From Ehretia macrophylla (Eukaryota > Streptophyta > Magnoliopsida > Boraginales > Ehretiaceae): DNA of 64,000 bases. The notes beneath the pieces were generated by a model that was given only the letters and a program-made list of their open reading frames with translations, searched no databases and was not told the origin of the DNA. Positions within the stretch are counted from its first letter, which is position 1; every line of letters begins with the position of its first letter. This document shows, piece after piece, positions 57,560 to 64,000 of the stretch. The stretch lies in the NCBI GenBank assembly GCA_037974665.1, contig CM075783.1:20616762-20680761 (forward strand). Direction: 5' to 3'. Both the position numbers and the translations under genes were made by a program.

Positions 57560-60500
57560 GAACACTTCTTGCAAAACTAGTGGCATTATCTTCAATAACA
57601 TTATCCTCAATAGTTGATTCACCTTCCACACCAAGATCAAAAATATCTCTAGGGATTGTTTTTATCACGTCCATGGAGGGCACAATAGATCTTGCACATA
57701 GAAAGCTTGTTGCACTTGAGAAGGTATAACATAGGGCTAATGAGTAATGCGCTCCCTGGTATGTGACAACCGTGTAAAATGAACAAGTGTAAACCCATAT
57801 TCATCTTTCTTCACTCATCTCTCCCGTGTGATATCAGCCCAATCACAACGAAATAGCACCACCTTGAATTTTCCAGAATAGTTTAATTCAATTATGTCAT
57901 TAAGCTCACCAAAGTACTCAACATCTCCATCTACAAGATTTGGATCTCGACGAGAAGCAATGCTTGGCGTTGCCAATGTTACAACCACATCATAATTTTG
58001 CGTTCTTTTTTCCCTATTTCCTTCCTTAGTGCGAAACTTAATACCACTGAAATCAAAGCCTTTGAAACTTCTTACAATTGTTGAAGGACCCAAAGAAAGC
58101 AATCTTATTATCTCTAGCACATTCTCATCACATATATTTGATACCTATATAATGAAGGATAAACAATTTTAGCCAAGAAGATTTCTCTCGTAGTACATAA
58201 GTTTTGTGATTGAATAATTTAGTTAAAGAAAAAAAATATTACTTACATGGGTTTTGAACCATGTATGAAATTCGTCTGACACTAGCTGTTGCAATGTGCT
58301 TGGATTATTGCCATATCTTCTATGGGGAAAATTTTAAATCTTGTACCTCTTAAATTCTCTGTAAGTTCAAAAGAAATAGTCTTATTAAAAATATCACATA
58401 AGAACGGTAATTATTAAGTAGTAACTCACGCAACATATGACTCTACTTCATCAAGATGTAACAAGACATATATGTGTACTTGTATCAATGATAAATTATC
58501 CAACACTTTAATCTCAGCTGTTCCCTTGAATATACTACCACTGGAAAGCAAATATTTATCTCTTTCTATGGGATCAATGTCTTTACTCCTACGTGGTCGA
58601 TTGAAAACTGTCTCAATCCCATCAAAGTATCTAGAGCAAAAAGTATGACACTCTTCTACAACGTAACCCTCAGCAATTGAACCTTCTGGATGAGCTTTAT
58701 TGCCAACATACTTTTTGAATACTTTGAAGCACCTTCAGAAAGTTTAAACTGATTATATGATATTAAGAAACATAATTGACAATACATAAATCTAATTAAA
58801 ATAATAATATCTTTCAATAGGATACATCCATCTAAATTGAATAGGACCTGCAACTTTTGCCTCGTCTGCAAGGTGAATGACCAAATGTACTATTATAGTA
58901 AAAAACGATGGAGGAAAACATCTCTCCATGTGACATAATAGTAATGCTGAACGAGATTTCAATATATCCAACTTGTCAACATTGAGTGTCTTACAACATA
59001 TGGCCTTGAAAATACTACTCAATTCAATTATGAGTTTCATAACTTGTTTGTTCATAGACGAGCGTAATGCAACAGGAAGTAGATCTTGCATCAATATGTG
59101 ATAATCATGGGTCTTAAGGGATTGTAATTTTCTTTCCTTAACATTAATAGCCCTTGATATTTGTGATGGATAACCATCAGGTACTTTATATTCTTTAACA
59201 AATTGAGAAATACTTCTTTCTCTTTTCTAGTCATTGAGTAAGAAGCAGGAGGCTAAAACACTTTTTCGTTGGATAGTTCCACAAGATGAAGTTTATTTCG
59301 TATTTCCATGCATTTCAAATCATAGCGAGCCTTTGGGCCATCTTTGCTCTTTCCTTTAATGTTCAACAACATTCCAAGCACATTTTTGCATACATTCTTC
59401 TCGATGTGCATAACATCAAGATTATGACGCAATATATTGAACTCCCAATAAGGCAATTTAAAGAAGATGCTTTTTTTCCCATGACACTGATTCACCAATA
59501 ATCTCATCACCCATCTCAATTTTTGTCTCGTCAAACGTGTCATCTAGGGCACTAGTAACTCTTTTTCTCTTCCTTTTAGAAGTACTTGCTTCATTTCTTA
59601 TATTCACAATGGGTTCATCAATGAAATTAACCCCACGCAACTGTCTTAATGCATCTGACCCCGACAATGTCTTCGGTGCTATCCTCTGTTCCTCAGTCCC
59701 ATCAAAGTCGCACTTTTGTGCTCGAAACTTGTGTGATTGACTCAACCATCGACGATGCCCTAAATAACAATATTTGTGCCCATGATATAGCCACCTTGAT
59801 TCTGTCATATATGCACAACATGGACATGCCTTCTTTCCTTTGGTGCTCCAACCTAATAAATTAGCATAGGCAGGAAAATCATTGATAGTCCATATTAATA
59901 CAGCCCGCATTGTGAAATTTTGTTTACTCGTTGCATCATATGTTTGGACACCTTCCCACAATTGTAACAACTCATCAATAAGTGGCTGAACAAAATTCTC
60001 TATTTTGCCTCCTGGGGCATCTTTTCCTGGGATGATTGTCAACAAGATTAGTGAAGATTGTTCCACGCACATCCACAAAGTTAAATTATACGGCATTAGA
60101 ATGACATGCCATATGCTGTATGCATTGCTCATAGATCCAAATGGATTGAAACTATCACTGGCTAATGCAAGTCTAACATTACATGGATCATTAGCAAAAA
60201 AAGAATACCTTTAATCAAATGCCTTCCACGCAAGTGAATCGGCAGGATGTCTTAAAAGTCCATCTTTTATGCGGCCTTGGTCATGCCATATCATTGAGGA
60301 TGATATTTTTGATGACATATACAATCTTTGTAACCTGGGGATTAATGGAAAATATCTCATAACTTTACAAGCAATTTGTTTCTTTTTGTATCTTCTACCA
60401 TTAACTCCATTCTCCTGTTGCCAACGAGAAGAATTACAAACATGACAGGATTGTTGCTCTGCTCTAACACCCCTATACAACATACAGTTATTTGGACATA

Positions 60501-61262
60501 CATCAATATTTTCATACCCCAAACCTAAAGAATTTGTTATCTTCTTTGCTTCGTATAAAGTTTTAGGAATATTTGATTCTGGAAATTGTTGTTTCAAAAA
60601 TTTAAGAAGCATGTCAACTGATTTTCCACTCCATTTGTAGTAGGATTTTATGTGCATGAGTTGGATGGTAAATGATAATATGGTAGATTTGGATCTAGGA
60701 TAAATTTCTTTGTTACCTTCTTAAAAGAATTAAAAAAACCCGGCAGCTTCTTCATTAGGACCATTTTCACTTTGAATGTGAGGCTCAACATTAGGATCGC
60801 CGTCATTTTCGTTATCTCTTTCTACATCTTCTCTCATTGCATTTGATATATCATGAATTCCAAATGCATCCCTCATTAACTCATCTTCATTTATTGCATT
60901 TAATGTATCATGAATTCCAAAAGTATCTCTCACTAACTCGTGCATATTGTAATTTTCTTCAAGTGGACTATCGTGTGATGAATTTGAAGCAATTGGAGAT
61001 GGAAAATCTGTAGTTACAAAATCATCTCCACGGCAAACCCAAACAGTATATCCCTTGGTCATTTGCAAACTACATGATTTTTCACATCATCGCGCTTTTG
61101 ATATAGACGATTGACACACATAACACAAGGGCATAATATTTTTTGAGGTGTACTAGCATCGTAAGGTGGAGTACATTGACTAAACGCAAAATCAAGAAAC
61201 ATCTCTAAGCCATTTTCATATTCGTCGCTATATCGTGGCTTCGTCATCCAACTTTTATCCAT
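57560..61262 (-). pseudogene. CACTA transposase (tnp2 / Transposase_21 type), decayed
   Basis: It starts MDKSWMTKPRYSDEYENG at 61262 and holds the Transpos_assoc domain (CPCVMCVNRL). A frameshift near 61060 follows. An acidic linker precedes KWSGKSVDMLLKFLKQQFPE, LGLGYENIDVCPNNC, CHVCNSSRWQ and PRLQRLYM (Transposase_21), with an in-frame TAA at 60211-60213 inside the expected AFD-RY junction. The catalytic region continues with DEPIVN and ENF-type segments to a frameshift at a run of seven A near 59474, then FKLPYWEFN and RHNLDVMHIEKNVC. DUF4218 (PPSFFTIIVHLVIHLADEAK, IQFRWMYPIER) lies at 59094-58792 and continues at 58735-58640. DUF4216-like sequence (VVLFRCDWAD) lies at 58120-57815, and decayed sequence to about 57560. 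At least three lesions make it non-functional. Confidence 0.88.
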
Positions 61263-62267
61263 TGCTATATCTATAACAATAAAATTAAGATATAGTGTTA
61301 TAACTAATATAAAAAGAAAATATCATATGCACCCTACACATTGTTATTTTTTAGCAAAGAAATATTAGAGACAACTATTAAAAATAAAAATCATGCCTGT
61401 ACTATTTCTATAGCTCAGTAGAAAAAGAGTCAATTCCAATTTATGTTAGGCTTTATTTTGATTTAAATCTTTCTCATTTTTTCAAAAAATAAAAAATTAA
61501 TCAAAAAAAAAGTCATTATTTCTTCAAATTTACATTTATGTAGACCCAATACCAATTTAAACACTTTTAAAGAAAAGGGTTCCGATATACATGATGAGGA
61601 AAAACATAGGAGCATATTATGAAGGATCAAGAAAAATCTTGAAGAAACACAGTTGCCAAATTGAACTTACTAGTTAGTTTATAGCTCGAACTTGATATTG
61701 AAACTCCTGATGAAAAGGTAGAAATTGAAATACTATCAATTATAATTAAGGAAATCAATGAAGTACAACAACAAACTGAGAAAAAAAGGCAAACTTCAAA
61801 TTGTTTAACTAACCTGGATATTTTATGCTTGAAGAAAAGTTATGCAAATTTTGAGGAAGTAAAGTTGGAAATTTACGGATATTTTTATATTGCCATTTTA
61901 CAAATAGGCGGCGCTTCCTAAAATGCCGCTTATGTACCATATGACTTATTATCAAATAGGTGGCGTTAGTAAACTCAGCTTATGTTAACTTAGAATAAGC
62001 GGCGCTTGTGTAAATGCCGCGTATAGCGAAATGACTATAATAGTATTTGTTATTCGCGACATTTAATATAAACGCCACCAATTCTCAACTATTTTGGCGC
62101 AAATTTTTCAAGCTAAATTCTCATTGCAGGTTAGTGGCGTTCTTTTCATATCATAAGTGGCAATTTTACAAAACGTCGCCTAAGGTGTGGCCCATCCTCT
62201 AATAGGTGGCGCTCTATTAAAATGCTGCTAAGTAAGTGCCACTTATCTCCATCTTTTTTTTGTAGTG

Positions 62268-63121
62268 ATCGACTGGTTACGAGCTTGGGCTATTGAATAT
62301 ATAGTGGAGGGTTCTCCCTTGTGTTTGAGATGACGCGTTTTCCAGTTGGGGTCCACTATGGGCTTGGCTGGGGGAACAAAGTCGTGAGGAGCACGCACGG
62401 GTTAATCCGTGGTGAAGCCAAAATGGACAATATCATCTTAGTAGTGCGCTTGGGGTTAATCCCACGGCATCATGTCATCATCAACATAAACTACACATAT
62501 ATTCAATGAAGAAAACAGAAAGAATTAATGAAGAATGGCGATGTGTACAATGCATTTGGAAAAAAAAAAATCATTTCACTGCCAAACTCGCAAGAAACTA
62601 AACTCCATGAACATGAACATTTTCCACAATGAGTACTCATTCACTAGCCAAATTAACACCTGCATCAATATTGATCAGATAGACAAATTCTTCAACTTGG
62701 AAACAGTGCATGAAATCATGTCATACGACATTGATGACCATATTAGGCACATATGAAGGTGATAATGCTAACATTACTAACAAAGACGGGCCGGGTGGTG
62801 GGTGACGGGGTGGGGTGGGGTGGGGACGTTTGGGGGGTTGGGAAAGATGACTATTTTTTTGTTTTTGTTTTTTTTTTTTTGTTTTTCTTTAAAAAGGGTA
62901 ATTTGATCAATTCTTATAATTATTTAATAAATAAATTCGTTAAAAATTAATAAAAATTTCACTTAACGCATGTGAAGTACACTATCCGTTAAATTTAACG
63001 GATTTTTTAACGGTAAGGGATGTTGTGCACTTTTAAAAAACCACAAGGACTAGTTCAGGGGGTTTTTAAAGTATAGGAGATGTTGTACACTTTCGCTAAA
63101 ATATAGGAGGGTCTAATGCAT
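62268..63121. other. Insertion debris between promoter copy 7 and fragment copy 6
   Basis: 62268-62480 (GGGTTCTCCCTTGTGTTTGA, GCCAAAATGGACAATATCAT) looks like a degraded plant LTR-retrotransposon end. 62530-62760 has a short open frame I cannot identify. 62780-62850 is very G-rich. 62980-63120 carries TTAACGGATTTTTTAACGG and repeated AGGAGATGTTGT-type phrases of unknown origin. Confidence 0.35.
62807..62825 (+). other. G-quadruplex-forming motif
   Basis: Four runs of GGGG separated by single T, an ideal G-quadruplex pattern, within a longer G-rich stretch (62785-62843). Confidence 0.75.
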
Positions 63122-63255
63122 TTCACCCACTAAGTTTTAATTACACTTTTTACCGCGATTCTCTTCCATATTTTGCTCACATTGTTCTGATCATGGAATT
63201 TTCGTACCTTCGGTACTGCTCCTTATGTGCCATTATCAGTCAGGTATTTTTATAA
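63122..63255 (+). pseudogene. Family gene start fragment (copy 6)
   Basis: The leader TTTTAATTACACTTTTTACC to TTGTTCTGATC matches copy 4. The ATG at 63193 opens MEFSYLRYCSLCAIISQVFL, then TAA at 63253-63255. At that point (ATTGCACTTCCCTG) the family sequence stops and the 13.9-kb module begins, so the rest of the gene is gone. The TATA region is also missing; the matching upstream half may be the promoter at 49540-50198. Confidence 0.8.
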
Positions 63256-64000
63256 TTGCACTTCCCTGCAAAAGTTTTCATTTTCACAAATAAACCTAGG
63301 ACTTCACAATAATCCTATTATCAACTAAAGGGCATGTTGAAGTCTCCAAACTAGTAATACTCTATGTACAAGCCCTTAAAGGACCCTAATAATTAAATAG
63401 ATAGAAGTCAACTAAACTGCAGGGGAGACAATGACTACTTCTATAAGATTGACTAATCTTAACTACCCAAACAAATAGCCGTCATGTTATTGGGTATAAG
63501 TGCAATATATTAAGCACTATTTCTGTTTCCAAACCCCCTTGTTTCTTGTCTCTTTGGTTGATAGGTAACTTTCTTTTCTTTAAGCCGAGTGGTCCGATGA
63601 TATTCGGTGAAATAATCATGTTATATAAAGTATTTGAGAGATCATTAAACTATCTCTTTAGTCTTGTTTTGATCATTGAACTATTTTTGGTTCTATTTTA
63701 CTTATTAAACTATTAATTAGGTATCATTTTGACCATTTTGTCAATTATTCCGTTGAAATAACTAACTATAAAGGATAAAATTGTAATATCAATTATACAA
63801 AATTAATTTTTTTTCCCTCAAATTTAATTTATTTACAAATTAACACTAATGAGTTAAAATTTCATAAAAATGACTACTTCTATAAGATTGAATATATAGA
63901 TGGAAGTCGACTAAAACTGTAGGGGAGACAATGACTACTTCTATAAGATTGACTAATCTTAATGACCCAAATAAATAGCCGTTGTGTTATTGGATAAAAT
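63256..64000. repeat. Second copy of the 13.9-kb flanking module
   Basis: It matches about 13928-14710 in the same orientation and order, including GGGCATGTTGAAGTCTCCAA, GACTACTTCTATAAGATTGA (twice) and TTAGGTATCATTTTGACCAT. It runs off the window. Confidence 0.88.

Larger units (their letters stand above)
50246..62267 (-). mobile_element. CACTA (En/Spm) transposon, 12 kb
   Basis: The left terminus is CACTACAAAAAATCAGG. The right terminus is TTTTTTTTGTAGTG, ending 62267. Subterminal arrays of TAGGTGGCATTTTA, CGCCGCTTAT and AGGTGGCGC motifs in both orientations fill 50280-50600 and 61900-62250. Two minus-strand genes lie inside, a tnp2-type transposase (57560-61262) and a Transposase_24-type gene (52071-54673), the standard pair for plant CACTA elements. 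The 3-bp flanks are ATT (left) and ATC (right), one mismatch from a target duplication. The transposase is broken, so the element is no longer autonomous. Confidence 0.9.

Noticed and set aside
59537-60214. Plus-strand reading frames inside the transposase region
   Set aside because: Antisense shadows of the minus-strand tnp2-type transposase, which has clear domain matches.

Overview
The window is plant nuclear DNA, almost certainly from a eudicot. The evidence is AT-rich intergenic sequence, Ty1/copia and Ty3-type LTR retrotransposons with plant initiator-tRNA-like primer sites, CACTA (En/Spm) DNA transposons with plant-type transposase domains, Mutator-like MITEs with 9-bp target duplications, and TATA-box promoters. 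I cannot name the species. No tRNA, rRNA, CRISPR or bacterial features were seen.

The only host-like genes are a local family of unnamed, apparently single-exon genes. Each encodes a protein with about 330 residues of hydrophobic multi-pass membrane segments followed by a Lys/Glu-rich helical tail. I do not recognise the family. Two members are open: one on the minus strand at 9843-12041 (732 aa) and one on the plus strand at 39380-41146 (588 aa). Two are full-length but broken (19277-20886, 27628-29456). Two are fragments (44203-44505, 63193-63255). There are also two gene-less copies of the family promoter (about 15945-16010 and 50171-50198). The copies share a promoter with a conserved element near AAACCGTGTCTG and a TATA box about 115-125 bp before the ATG. 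They also share duplicated flanking modules, some in inverted orientation.

Layout: 118-8707 is a degraded CACTA-like element with GTCGCTAAA-type subterminal repeats, 464-bp tandem repeats, exon-like minus-strand blocks and a nested 2.7-kb non-autonomous LTR element (4157-6861, TSD ACTTC). 9843-18150 holds the first family gene and a duplication of its upstream region. 18149-18566 is a MULE-type MITE. 19277-29456 holds two family pseudogenes separated by retroelement debris (an RNase H remnant and a small minus-strand copia/TRIM relic). 30643-35952 is a recent copia element (LTRs differ by one indel, TSD CATAT) with a large gag-to-RT deletion, and it contains a 2.9-kb Ty3-type solo LTR (TSD AATCC). 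39380-41146 is the second open family gene, with an LTR remnant starting 15 bp after its stop codon. 41357-50245 is duplicated flanking sequence with insertions, several of which can be compared with an uninterrupted copy elsewhere in the window. 50246-62267 is a 12-kb CACTA transposon with a Transposase_24-type gene and a decayed tnp2-type transposase, both on the minus strand. 62268-64000 ends with the family gene start cut off after about 20 codons and joined to a module also found near 13.9 kb.

Nothing here points to a defined pathway. The picture is a rapidly duplicating, mostly decaying membrane-protein gene family being cut up by successive waves of transposons. The family itself is the best candidate for undescribed biology.
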